From Clostridium sp. CAG:440 (GTDB lineage Bacteria > Bacillota > Clostridia > TANB77 > CAG-508): DNA of 45,413 nt. The notes under the pieces are model-generated. The model was given only the letters and a program-made list of their open reading frames with translations, was not told where the DNA came from and searched no databases. The translations under genes were made by a program, and so were the position numbers. Where the stretch lies: assembly GCA_000437215.1 (NCBI GenBank), contig FR898653.1, positions 1 to 45,413 on the forward strand, read 5' to 3'. Below, piece after piece: positions 18,290 to 30,700 of the stretch; the stretch's first letter is position 1, and every line of letters begins with the position of its first letter.

Positions 18290-19156
18290 ATGAAAGAACA
18301 GCAATATATTTTAAAAAATGCAAAATCATTTGAACTAAAAGACATATTTGATTGCGGTCAATGCTTTAGATGGAACAAAGAAAGTGATGAGAGCTATACA
18401 GGTGTTTTTAAACAAAATGTAATAAATGTAAAAAAACAAGGACAAGATGTTTACTTTAAGGGAATATGTAGTGGGGATATAAAAAATGTAGTTACTTATT
18501 ATTTTGATTTGGAAAGAGATTATGAGAACATAAAAAAAACTCTATCAAAAGTAGATATAAACATGAAAACAAGCATAGAATATGGAAAAGGAATTAGAAT
18601 ATTAAATCAGGACTTATGGGAAACAATAATATCATTCATAATATCAGCAAATAACAATATACCAAGAATTAAGGGCATAATAGAAAAACTATCAAAAACA
18701 TATGGAAATGAAATAATATGGAACAACAATAAATATTATACATTTCCAAGTGTAAATCAATTAAAAGATGTAACAATAGAACAATACAGAAAATTGGGCC
18801 TGGGATTTAGAGATATAAGACTATATGAAACAACACAGATGATTTTAAATAAAGAAATAGACCTTGAATATTTAAAAGAAGAAAAAGATACATTAAAAGT
18901 AAGGGAAGAATTATTAAAACTTTCTGGTGTTGGTCCTAAAGTTGCAGATTGTATATTATTATTTTCCGAACTAAAAAGATTTGACGTATTTCCAATAGAT
19001 GTTTGGGTTAGAAGAGTAATGAATGACTTATATATAAAAGAGGAAAATGAAGAAAAAGTAAGCAAAAAGAAAATAGAAAACTTAGCAAAAGAAAAATTTG
19101 GAAACTTATCAGGCATAGCACAACAATACCTATTTTATTGGAGAAGAGAAGCTTAG
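18290..19156 (+). CDS. 8-oxoguanine DNA glycosylase/AP lyase (OGG family)
   Basis: ATG 18290 is preceded by GAGAGG at correct spacing. 288 residues. The N-terminal OGG_N-type region has FDCGQCFRWNKE. The central HhH-GPD fold carries LSGVGPKVADCI with the catalytic-type Lys (~K217), and PIDVWVRRVM with the conserved Asp (~D237). It excises 8-oxoguanine from DNA and nicks at the abasic site. The reading frame ends AQQYLFYWRREA-stop, and the stop codon TAG (19154-19156) is the second to fourth base of the MITE-like element's terminal repeat. The last few native residues may therefore have been replaced by the insertion, though the family core is complete. Confidence 0.92.
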   Translation: MKEQQYILKNAKSFELKDIFDCGQCFRWNKESDESYTGVFKQNVINVKKQGQDVYFKGICSGDIKNVVTYYFDLERDYENIKKTLSKVDINMKTSIEYGKGIRILNQDLWETIISFIISANNNIPRIKGIIEKLSKTYGNEIIWNNNKYYTFPSVNQLKDVTIEQYRKLGLGFRDIRLYETTQMILNKEIDLEYLKEEKDTLKVREELLKLSGVGPKVADCILLFSELKRFDVFPIDVWVRRVMNDLYIKEENEEKVSKKKIENLAKEKFGNLSGIAQQYLFYWRREA

Positions 19157-19468
19157 ACATTGGGACGGGGTTTTTGTCTTAACCTTTTTGGGACTTTTTA
19201 ATATTTCACAATTAGTAAATAAAAAAGCAAATGTTATTAAAAATAAAATTTTATCGTTCAAATAATTATCGAAGAAATTTTAAATTAATTTTATGGCACC
19301 CTTCCATCAGGAGATGAACTCTTTCCATAAAATTAATATAAAAATTTCTAACTCAATTATTTTCAATTCTAAAATTTGATTTTTAATAATATTTGCTTTT
19401 TATAAATATATGTGTAATTATGAAAAGTCTCAAAAAGGTTAAGACAAAAACCCCGTCCCAATGTCTAA
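19153..19468. mobile_element. 316-bp MITE-like palindromic element
   Basis: Terminal inverted repeats begin TTAGACATTGGGACGGGG at the left (19153) and end with its exact complement at 19468. The first 38 bases match perfectly and 45 of 46 match overall. Nested inside are a second inverted pair (19221-19267 with 19354-19401) and a central perfect 12-bp pair TTAATTTTATGG (19285-19296) / CCATAAAATTAA (19325-19336). The whole element can fold into one long hairpin. It has no coding capacity, and I see no clear target-site duplication. It fills the gap between the glycosylase and glucan synthetase genes. Which transposase would mobilise it is unknown. Confidence 0.88.
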
Positions 19469-19543
19469 TTTTTTTTAACATGTATAAAATTTCCACAAAT
19501 TGTAGAAAATATGTGTAAAACATATTAAAGGAGTGGAAATTTT

Positions 19544-22500
19544 TTGAATATAAAAAAAGCTTTAAGGCTAAATGGTACTTTGCTTGATAAAAGGCAATTG
19601 GAGAGCCACTTAGAAAAAATTGCGACAGATCATAATTTAAAACCAAAGTCACAAAAAGATACTTATCCAGTACCAGATATGATAGAAAATTATAAATTTA
19701 TTAAAGAAGTTTATAATTTATTAAATGAACATGTTAAACTTGGAATTACTATTCATCCTGCAGGGGAATGGATTTTAGATAATTTTTATATTATAGAAGA
19801 AACTGTAAAGCAAATACAAGAAGATTTAACTGTTTCTAAATATGTTAATTTTTTAGGGATTGCAAATGGACCTTACCAAGGTTTTGCAAGAATATATGTA
19901 CTTGCTTTTGAGATTATTGCCTATACTGAAGGAAAGATAGAAAAAGAAGATTTAGAAAGATACATTGAAAGTTATCAGAAAAAAAGAACATTAAATATGG
20001 ATGAAATATGGAATATTGGCGTTTTTTTGCAAATAGCAATTATAAGTTCTATAAAAGATGTTTGTGAAAAAATTTATAGTGCTCAAATTCAAAAGTATAA
20101 GGTTGAAAACATTGTAGAAAGGCTTATTGAAAATAAAGATAAAGCTGATATAAAATTTAAAAACACATCTAATTTAACAAAAACAGTGTTTCAAGATATG
20201 AAATATCCGTTTATTGAATATATGTCATATACTTTAAAAAGATATGGGAAAAAAGGTGTAAGTTATTTAAAGGCATTAGAGGAAACTGTTGAAATTTCAG
20301 GAAGTAGTGTATCTGATGTAATAAAAAAAGAACATTTTGACATTGCTATTAAAAAAGTTTTAATTAGTAACTATATAACAAGCATTAAGGAAATTCAAAG
20401 AATTGATTTCTTAGAAATTTTTCAAAAGTTAAACGGGGTAGAGGAAATTTTAAATGAAGATCCAGCTAATGTGTATATTAAAATGGAGCATAATACAAAA
20501 GCATATTATAGAAATAAAATAAAAGAAATTTCTACTAAAACCAAAATATCTGAAATTTATATTGCAAAAAAAACTTTAGAGCTTGCAAAATTACATGATA
20601 TTGGCACAAAGCAAAGTCATATAGGCTATTATTTAATAGATAATGGTATAAATGAATTGTATGAAGCTTTAAATTATAAAGCAAGTAAAAAAATGAGTGA
20701 AAATGCTAAGACCAAAGTATATGTATTAGCAGTTTTACTTTTTACAATTGTTATATCAATTGGTGTATCATCTATGTTAAATGTAAAAAGTATTTGGCTT
20801 AAAATTTTAAGTTTTGTTTTAATATTAATACCAGTAAGTGAGATTATAATTCAGGTAGTACAATATATTTTAAACAAAATTGTAAAGCCAAAACTTATTC
20901 CTAAAATTGATTTATCTAATGGAATTGATGAAGAAAATAGAACTATAGTTGTTATCCCAACAATTTTAAAAAGCAAAGAAAAAGTAAAGGAATTAATGAG
21001 AAAATTAGAGGTTTATTATATAGCAAATAAATCTGAAAATCTTTATTTTGCATTGCTTGGAGATTGCTCACAAAGTAAAAACAAAGATGAAAAGTTTGAC
21101 AATCAAGTAGTGGAAGAAGGACTAAGACAAGTTCAGGTTTTGAATGAAAAATATAATAAAAAAGATAATCCTATTTTCTTTTTTGTATATAGAAATAGAA
21201 TATGGAATAGTAAAGAAAATAGTTATTTAGGTTGGGAAAGAAAAAGGGGATTATTAAATGAATTTAATGAATATATATTAGGCCAAAAAAACAATACATT
21301 TAAAGTAAATACATTTGAAGAAAATTGCAAAATAGAAAATCTAAAATATGTAATAACACTTGACGCAGATACTGACCTAATTTTAGAGTCTGCATTTCAA
21401 TTAGTTGGTGCCATGGCACATATTTTAAATAAACCAATAATAGATGAAAAGAAAAATATAGTTGTAGATGGTTATGGAATAATACAGCCAAGGGTTGGAA
21501 TTAATTTAAATATAAGCTATAAAAATTTATTTACAAAAATATTTGCAGGATCTGGAGGAATTGACTCCTATACAAATGCAATTTCTGACACTTATCAAGA
21601 TAATTTTGGAGAAGGAATATTTACAGGAAAAGGAATATATGACATTCAAACATTTTCTAAAGTTATGAAAAATACAATCCCAGAAAATACAGTGTTAAGT
21701 CATGATTTACTAGAAGGAAATTATTTAAGATGTGGACTTGCAACAGATATTATGCTAATGGATGGCTATCCTTGCAAATATTTAAGTTTTATGGCAAGAC
21801 TTTCAAGATGGATAAGAGGAGATTGGCAAATTGCAGGCTGGTTAAAAAACAGGGTAAAGACAAAAGATGGCAAAATAAAAAATCCATTAAATTTACTTTC
21901 AAAATATAAAATATTTGATAATTTAAGAAGAAGTCTTTTAGAAATTTCAATAATTATTTCTTTTATATATTTAATTATTTTAAAAAATGCATTAAATGTA
22001 AAAACAGTAGGAGTTATAGCGTTAATATATGTTTCATTTTTAATGCCATTTTTGCTTGAAATAATAAATGAAATAATTTTTAAAAAAGAAGGAGAAAAAA
22101 AGCAAAAAGATTTTTTGCCAAGAATATCTGGAATTAAGGGAGCTTTTTGTAGACTTATTTTAACTTTAGGATGTTTACCATACAAGGCATTTATTTCAAC
22201 AAAATCAATAGGAAAAACAATTTATAGAGTATTAATTTCTAAAAAACATCTGCTAGAATGGACAACGTCTGAAGAGGCAGAAAAACAATCAAAAACAGAT
22301 GTGATTTCTTATTACAAACAAATGATAATTAATGTACTATTTGCAATATTTATATATTTATTATATAAAAATATTTTTACATTAGTTTTAGGAATTTTAT
22401 GGATAATTACACCATATATAATGTGTACAATTAGTAAGGAAAAAGAGAAAAAAACACAAATAGAAAGATTAAACAAACAAGAAAAAGATTATGTAATAGA

Positions 22501-25500
22501 TATTGCAAAAAGAACATGGCAATTTTTTGATGAGTTTTTGAATGAAAAAAACAATTTTTTAATACCAGACAATTATCAAGAAGATAGAAAAGAAAAAATA
22601 GTATCAAGAACTTCTTCAACAAATATTGGATTATCATTACTTGCAGTTATTTCTGCATATGATTTAAAATTTATAGATATTAAAAGATGTATTGATCTTT
22701 TAAATAATATATTAACAAATGTGCAAACTTTAGAAAAATGGAATGGGCATCTTTACAATTGGTATAATACAAAGACAAAAAAACCGCTAATTCCAAGATA
22801 TATATCAACAGTAGATAGTGGGAATTTTGTAGGATATTTGTTTGTTGTAAAAACATTTTTGGAAAATATAAAAATAGAAAATGAAGCTTTAGAACAAAAA
22901 ATAGATAATTTGTTATTAATAATAAATAATATGATAGAAAATACTGATTTTTCACCACTTTACGATCATGAACATCAAATATTTTCAATAGGATTTAATA
23001 TAGAAGATAATAGACTAACAGACTCTTATTATGACTTATTAGCATCAGAGGCAAGACAAGCAAGTTTAATTGCGATAGCTAAAAAAGATGTTCCAGTAAA
23101 ACATTGGAAAAATTTAAGTAGAACAATTACTACATTAAATGGCTATAGTGGACTTGTATCATGGTCTGGAACTGCATTTGAATATTTAATGCCAAATATA
23201 AATATACCTAAATATGAGGGGAGCTTATTAGATGAATCTTGTAAGTTTATGGAAATGTGTCAAATTGAATATGCAAAAAAACTAAATTTACCATGGGGAA
23301 TATCGGAAGCTGCTTTTAACTTAAAAGATTTACATTCAAATTATCAGTATAAAGCATTTGGAGTTCCATGGCTTGGACTTAAAAGAGGACTTGCAGATGA
23401 ATTTGTTGTTTCTAGTTATGGAAGTGTTTTAGCCATAAATGAAAAATCAAAAGAGGTTGTAAAAAACTTAAAACTAATGGAACAATATGGTGCAAAAGAT
23501 AAATATGGATTTTATGAATCAATAGATTTTACACCACAAAGAGTGGAAAAAAATGAAAGGGCAAGCATAGTAAAAACGTATATGGCACATCATCAAGGGT
23601 TAATTTTACTATCTATAAACAATTTATTTAATAACAATGTTTTGCAAAAAAGATTTATGAAAAACCCAGAAATTGAAGCTGTATCTGTTCTATTACAAGA
23701 AAGAAAACCAGAAAAATATATAGTAACTAAAGAAGATAAAGAAAAAGTAGAAAAATTAAAATATTTAGATTATGAAGATTATATTATAAACACATACCAA
23801 AAAGTAGATGAAAGACTAATAAGAAGTAATATAATTTCAAACGAAAATTATACAATAGGAATTAACCAAAAAGGAGCAGGTGTTAGTAAATATAAAGACT
23901 TGTATATAAATAGATTTAAAGTAACAGATGATTATATGCAAGGTATATATTTTTATGTAAAAAATATAAAAACAAAAGATATTTGGACAACAAATTATCC
24001 ACAAAATGATTTAAAAAAGGTAAATTATGAAACAAGCTTTATGCCAGATAAAGATGAAACTAAAATAAGATATGGAAATATTAAAAGCAAAGTTACAATA
24101 ACAGTAGATAGTAATGAACCTGTAGAAATAAGAAGACTAAGTTTAGAAAATATAGGAAATGATGAAGAAATACTTGAAATAAGTTCATATTTTGAACCGG
24201 TATTATCAACAAAAGCACAAGAATATGCTCATCCAGCATTTAACAATTTATTTTTAAAATTTGATTATGATGAAGAAAAAAATATTTTAATAGTAAAAAG
24301 AAAAGAAAGAAAAGAAGATGATCAAGAACCTTATCTTGCAAGTTCACTTTTTGAATCAGGACAAGAAGAACATGAACTAGAATATGAAATAGATAAAGAA
24401 AAATTACTTGGCAGGGGAAATTTAGATATTCCAAATATGATAAAAAATTCAATACCATTTTCTAAAAAGTTAGGACTTGTAACAGAGCCAGTTATAGCAT
24501 TTAAAAGAATAATAAAAATAAAGCCAAATGAAACAAAGAATATAGACTTAATTTTATCTGCAAATTTTGATAAAGAAAAAGCAATTTATAATTTAGAAAA
24601 ATACAAAATAGAAGAAAATGTAAAAAAGACATTTGAACTATCAAAAGCAAGAGTAGAAGCGGAAAGTAGATATTTAAGAATAAAAGGTAAAGATATAGAC
24701 AATTATCAAAAAATGCTATCATATATTATTTTTCAAAACCCAGCAAAAAGTTTATATTTAAAAAAATATAAAAACAAAACATTTAATCAATCTGAACTAT
24801 GGAAATATGGAATTTCTGGAGATCTTCCAATAATTTTGGTTAAAATAAATGATGCAAATGAAAGTTATGTTGTAAAAGAAGTGTTAAAGGCATATGAATA
24901 CTTTAAAACAAAGAATGTTTTAGTAGATATTGTTATTTTAGATGAAGAAAAATATAGTTATGAGAACTATGTAAAAGAAGAAATTGAAGGTGCAATTTTA
25001 AATAGTCAGATGGCATATTTAAAAAATATAAAAGGTGGGATTTTTACTCTTTCTGTTGCAGAAATGGAAAGAAATGATATAGAACTAATAAACTTTGTTT
25101 CTTCAATAATAATAGATGGCAAAAAAGGTGGAATTACAAATAATTTAAAAGAAATAGAAGAAGAATATTTAGAAAACTATAAAGAAATAGGACAAGAAGA
25201 GCAAATGCCAGTAATTACTGAAGAATCTAATGAAGATATAGATGTTATGCAAAATGTAGAAGATATAAAATATTACAATGAATATGGTGGATTTTCTAAA
25301 GATGGTAAAGAATATTTAATAAAGGCAAATAAACAAAATAGACTTCCTACAGTATGGAGCCACATTTTAGCAAACGAAAAGTTTGGAACACTTGTAACAC
25401 AAAGTATGGGAGGTTATACTTGGTATAAAAATAGTAGATTAAATAGAATTACAAGCTGGGAAAACAGTGCAAATTATGACATTCCGCCAGAGGCAATATA

Positions 25501-27656
25501 TTTAAAAGATATAGATACCAAAAAAACTTGGTCACTTGGTTTAAATCCAATGCCAGATGACAAAAATTATAATGTAATATATGGATTTGGCTATGCAAAA
25601 TATATACACAAAAGTGATGGAATAGAGCAGGAATTAGAGGTATTTGTGCCAAAAGAAGATAGTATAAAGGTTCAAATTTTAAAATTAAAAAATACAACAC
25701 AAGCAAAGAAAAGATTAAAATTAATTTATTATACAAAGCCAGTATTGGGTGAAGATGGTGTAAAATCTAATGGTTATATTAACTTAGATTATGATAAAAA
25801 TAATAATATTATTCTTGCAAAAAATATGTATTTAAGTGAATTGCTACAATCAATTGCATATGTTTCATGTAGTGAAAAAATAAAATCATATACAGGAAAT
25901 AAAAATTTCTTTTTTGGGAAAGGTGGAATACAAAATCCAGATGGAATAAAAAAAGTTAGTTTAAATAATGAAAATTCACTTGGTCAAAATACCTGTATTT
26001 GTTATGAAATAGAAATAGAAGTTGAAAGCTTTTCTGAAAAGGAAATATCTATATTATTAGGCGCAGAAGATAATATTATTGACTGCAAAAACATGTCTTA
26101 TAAATATAGCAAAATACCAAATTGTAAGCAAGAGCTAAATGATGTAAAAAGTTATTGGAAAGAACTTTTAGGAAGAATTCAAGTATATACACCTCTTGAG
26201 TCTGTAAATATAATTTTAAATGGTTGGCTAGCATATCAAACTATAGAAAGCAGACTACTTGGAAGAACAGGCTTTTACCAGTCTGGGGGAGCATATGGAT
26301 TTAGAGACCAACTGCAAGATACGTTTGGATTAAAATATTTGGACCCAGATTTATTAAAAAATCAAATAATTAAGCATAGTAAGCATCAATTTTTAGAAGG
26401 TGATGTAGAACATTGGTGGCATGAAGAAACAAAAAAGGGAATAAGAACTAAATTTTCTGATGATTTATTATGGCTTGTTTTTGCAACTATTGAATATATT
26501 TTGTTTACAGGAGATAAAAACATTTTAGACATAAAAACAAAGTATATTACAGGCCAAGAACTTGCAGATGGTCAAGATGAAAAATATGATGTATATTTGC
26601 CATCTGATGTTTTAGAAAGTATTTATGATCATTGTAAAAAAGCAATTGAAAAGTCTTTAAATTTTGGTGAACATGGTCTTCCTAAAATAGGTTCTGGGGA
26701 TTGGAATGATGGATTTAGTACGGTTGGTAATAAAGGAAAAGGCGAAAGTGTATGGCTTCGGATTTTTCATGTATTATATTTTAGATAATTTTATTCCTAT
26801 TTGTGAAGAAAAAGGAGATATAGAATTAGCCAATAAATATAAAATGATAAATTTAAATTTAAAAAAGGCTTTAAATGTAGTTGCTTGGGATGGTAGATGG
26901 TTTAAAAGAGCTTTTATGGATGATGGCAATTGGCTTGGAAGTATGGACAATGATGAGTGTAGAATTGATAGTATTGCTCAAAGTTGGGGTGTTATTTCAA
27001 ATGCCGCTGATAATGATAAAAAGTTTATTTCAATGGAGAGCTTGGAAAATCATTTAGTAAATAAGGATGCTGGAATCATAAAATTACTTGATCCCCCATT
27101 TGAAAAGGGTAAGCTAAAACCTGGTTATATAAAAGCATATTTACCTGGTGTAAGAGAAAATGGTGGTCAATACACACATGCATCTTGCTGGGTAATTATT
27201 GCACAAACATTACTAGGATTTGGAAACAAAGCCCTAGAACTATATAAAATGATAAATCCAATAGAGCACAGTAGAACAAAAGATTCTGCTAACAAATACA
27301 AGGTTGAGCCATATGTAATACCAGCAGATATATATGGAGAAGGAAACTTGGCAGGAAGAGGTGGCTGGACATGGTATACAGGTTCATCTAGTTGGTATTA
27401 TAAAACAGGAATTGAATATATATTAGGCTTGAAAGTTGAAAAAGGAATTTTGAAAATTAAGCCATGTATTCCAAACAGTTGGAAAGAATATACTATAAAA
27501 TATCAATGGAAAGAAAGCATATATAATATAAAAGTAGAAAATCCAAATGGAAAAAATACTGGAATAACAAAAATACTATTAAATGGAAACGAAGTTGAAA
27601 ATAATATAAAATTAGATGGAACAAGAAATATATATAACATAAATGTTATAATGTAA
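19544..27656 (+). CDS. Cyclic beta-1,2-glucan synthetase-like protein (NdvB/ChvB type), needing a +1 frameshift at CGG
   Basis: TTG start with AGGAG ten bases upstream. About 2,703 residues if C26759 is skipped, close to the ~2,800 of ChvB/NdvB. Order: N-terminal helical region; membrane segments (~390-445); a processive glycosyltransferase domain with ITLDADTDL (~600-610), GIFTGKGIYD (~690), SHDLLEGNYLRCG and RWIRGDWQ (~752); more membrane segments (~800-850, ~929-965); a glucoamylase-like domain (~1,020-1,300); two GH94-related regions (~1,420-1,700 and from ~1,913). The catalytic motif GSGDWNDG lies at ~2,385. The shift comes soon after it (KGESVWL-G-FFMYY), so without it the rest of the GH94 barrel (~300 residues) is lost. 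It should polymerise glucose from UDP-glucose and process or cyclise beta-1,2-glucan at the membrane. Confidence 0.87.
26756..26762 (+). other. Putative +1 frameshift site CUU CGG A
   Basis: CTT (26756) CGG (26759) A. The 0 frame ends nine codons after CGG. The +1 frame gives VWLGFFMYYILDNF, matching the GESVWLG pattern I know from GH94 enzymes, so skipping one base and decoding GGA as Gly gives the family residue. CUU CGG A closely resembles the Ty1 CUU AGG C and prfB CUU UGA C shift sites. Confidence 0.75.
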
Positions 27657-27660
27657 ATAA

Positions 27661-27708
27661 AAAACTTAAATAAAGAAAAAACAATGTTATTCTTTATTTA
27701 AGTTTTTT
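27661..27708 (+). terminator. Rho-independent terminator
   Basis: AAAACTTAAATAAAGAA (27661-27677) pairs perfectly with TTCTTTATTTAAGTTTT (27690-27706), then T residues. It ends the glucan synthetase gene. Confidence 0.88.
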
Positions 27709-27794
27709 AATGTTATTTTATGAATTTTTAGTTGGAATTTTTTTAAATTAATGGTAATATATAATAGACAAAATATAAAAAGAAGGGAAAATAA

Positions 27795-30700
27795 ATGAAA
27801 AAATCACTTGTAAAAAATAACTTAAAAGCAATAATAAAAACCAGAAGAAGATTTTTTTCAATTCTTGTTATGGCTTTTTTAGGTGTTGGATTTTTTGCAG
27901 GCCTTGTTGCTACAAGCCCAGATATGCTAGCCAGTTTAGATAAATATGCAAGACAAAATAAAATGCAAGATATAAATATAATTTCAACATTAGGACTAAC
28001 AGATGATGATATAGAGGCTTTAAACAAATTAGAGCAAATAGATGGAGCATATGGAATAAAAACAAAAGACTCAATAACAAAAATAGATGAGAAAGAAAAA
28101 ATATGTAAAGTAATTGAATACAATGAAAATATAAATTTACCATCACTAATAAATGGGAATATGCCACAAAATAATGATGAATGCTTGCTTGATGAAGGAT
28201 ATGTTGGAGTACAAAATCCAAATGATTTTATTGGTAAAACAATTGTACTAGAAAATGAAGATAAAGATGAGGATGAAAACCCAATATTTACAAAGAAGGA
28301 ATTTAAAATTGTTGGAATTGTAGAGTCACCATTATACATATCAAATGAAAGAGGAAATACATCTATAGGAAGTGGAAACATATCATATTTTATATATGTA
28401 AAAGATGGAGTAATTAATACTAATTATTATACAGAAATAGGAGTAAAAGTAAGCAACGCAAATAATGTAGTAACAAATAGTGATGATTATATAAGTATAA
28501 TAGAAAATGCAAAACAAGAAGTAGAAAATATAAAAGAGCAAAGGCAAGATGCAAGATATAATGAACTTGTAAATAAGGCTCAAGGAAAGTTAAATGATGC
28601 TACACAAGAGTATAATGATCAAAAACAAAAGGTAGAAAATGAGCTAAATGAAGCAGATACAAAAATAAAAAATGCAAAACAGCAAATTGCTACATCAGAG
28701 GCTAAATTACAAAAATCGGAAAAAGAGCTTTCAAGTAAAGAACAAAGTACAAAAAAACAATTTGTAGAAGCCGAAGATAAAATTGAAGAAGCAAAAAAGC
28801 AAATACAAACAAAATCAGAACAATTGCAAAATGCAAAACAGGAATTAGAAAAAAATACTAAACAATCTCAAGAGGCAATTAGCAAACTAGATGATGCAAT
28901 AACAACTTGTAAAAATTCCATTCAACAATTAAATGCTAAAAAACAAGTTTTAATTCAGGCAAACCAAGATACAACAAAAATTGATGCAATAATTTTAGAG
29001 ACTCAAAATAAACAAAAACAACTAGAAAGTAGTAAAAATGATATAGAAACAAAATTAAATACAGCCAAAACTCAAATAACAAATGGGGAGACTGAAATTA
29101 ATAAGGCAAACCAAGAAATACAAAATAATGAGCAAACATTAAAACAAAATAAGTCTAAAGCTGAAAGTCAAATAAAGTCGGCAAAACAGGAAATACAAAA
29201 AGGAAAAGAACAAATAAAAACAGCTAAAAGTGAGATTTTAGAAAACGAGCAAAAACTAGAAACATCAAGAAAAGAAGCAAATGAAAAGTTAGAGGAAGCA
29301 AAAACAAAATTAAATGATGCAAAAGATGAGATATCAAAAATAGAAAAAGCTAAGTGGTATATACAAGATAGAAAAGATAATACTGGTTATACAAATATAT
29401 TTGATGCAATAAAAACAATGTCAAATATATCAAAAATGTTTCCATTAATATTTTATTTAGTTGCAGTTTTAATTAGCTTAACATCTATGACAAGAATGAT
29501 AGAAGAAGAAAGAATAGAAATAGGAACATTAAAATCTTTAGGATATACAAACTTACAAATAATTTCTAAATATGTTTTATATGCATTTTTGGCATGTGTT
29601 ATTGGTGGAGTGCTTGGTATGACAGTGGGATTCTATTTGTTGCCAAATATTGTATGGATTTTATATTCAATGATATATACAATTCCCAAATTTTATGCAA
29701 CATATCAAATTGGAATTGGAATGCTTGGTATATTAATAGCATTTATTTGTATTGGTGGTGCTACAATTATTGTAGCAGTAAAAGAATTAAAACAAATGCC
29801 TGCAGTCCTTATGAGACCAAAGCCACCTAAAAATGGAAAAAGAATATTTTTAGAAAGAATTAAATTCATATGGAAAAAATTAAACTTTTCAAAAAAAGTT
29901 ACAATGAGAAATATATTTAGATACAAAAAAAGAGCAGTAATGACAATTGTTGGCATTGCAGGATGTACAGGACTTATGCTAACAGGGTTTGGAATTAAAG
30001 ATTCTGTAATTGGAATTCCAGACTCACAATTTGGAGGGGTGTTTAAATATGATTCTTCTGTAATGCTTCAAAATACAGAAGGTTTAGAGGATTTAAAAAA
30101 TTATATAAATTCAAACGAAAATATTGAAAGTTATGTTGAAATTGATGGAGCAACAGGGAAATTAAAAAATGAAAATGCAAACTTTGATGTAACAATGTTT
30201 ATTCCAAATGATAAGGAAAATTTTAAAAATGCAATAAATCTTATAGATACAAAAACAAATGAAAATGTAGAATTAAGTGATAATGGAATTATAATAACAG
30301 ATAAAGTTGCAGAATTTTTAAAAATTGGAGCAGGAGATAATGTTACATTAGTCAGCAGTGATGATATTGAATATAATTTTAAAGTTGATTATGTTGTTAA
30401 AAATTATGTATCACACTATGTATATATGTCAAAACAGTTTTATGAGACAAATATAAAAACATATAAAACAAATATGATTTATATAAACAATAAAGATATA
30501 ACAGATGAACAAAAAAGTAAGATGTCAGAAGAAATTTTAAATATAAAAGGCGTATCATCTGTAAATATGATTTCAGACATGATGAAAATGGTAAGTGATA
30601 TGCTAAATACAATGAATTATGTTGTTGTTATATTAATTGTTGCATCTGCACTTCTTGCATTTGTTGTATTATATAATTTAGCAAATATTAATATTGCAGA

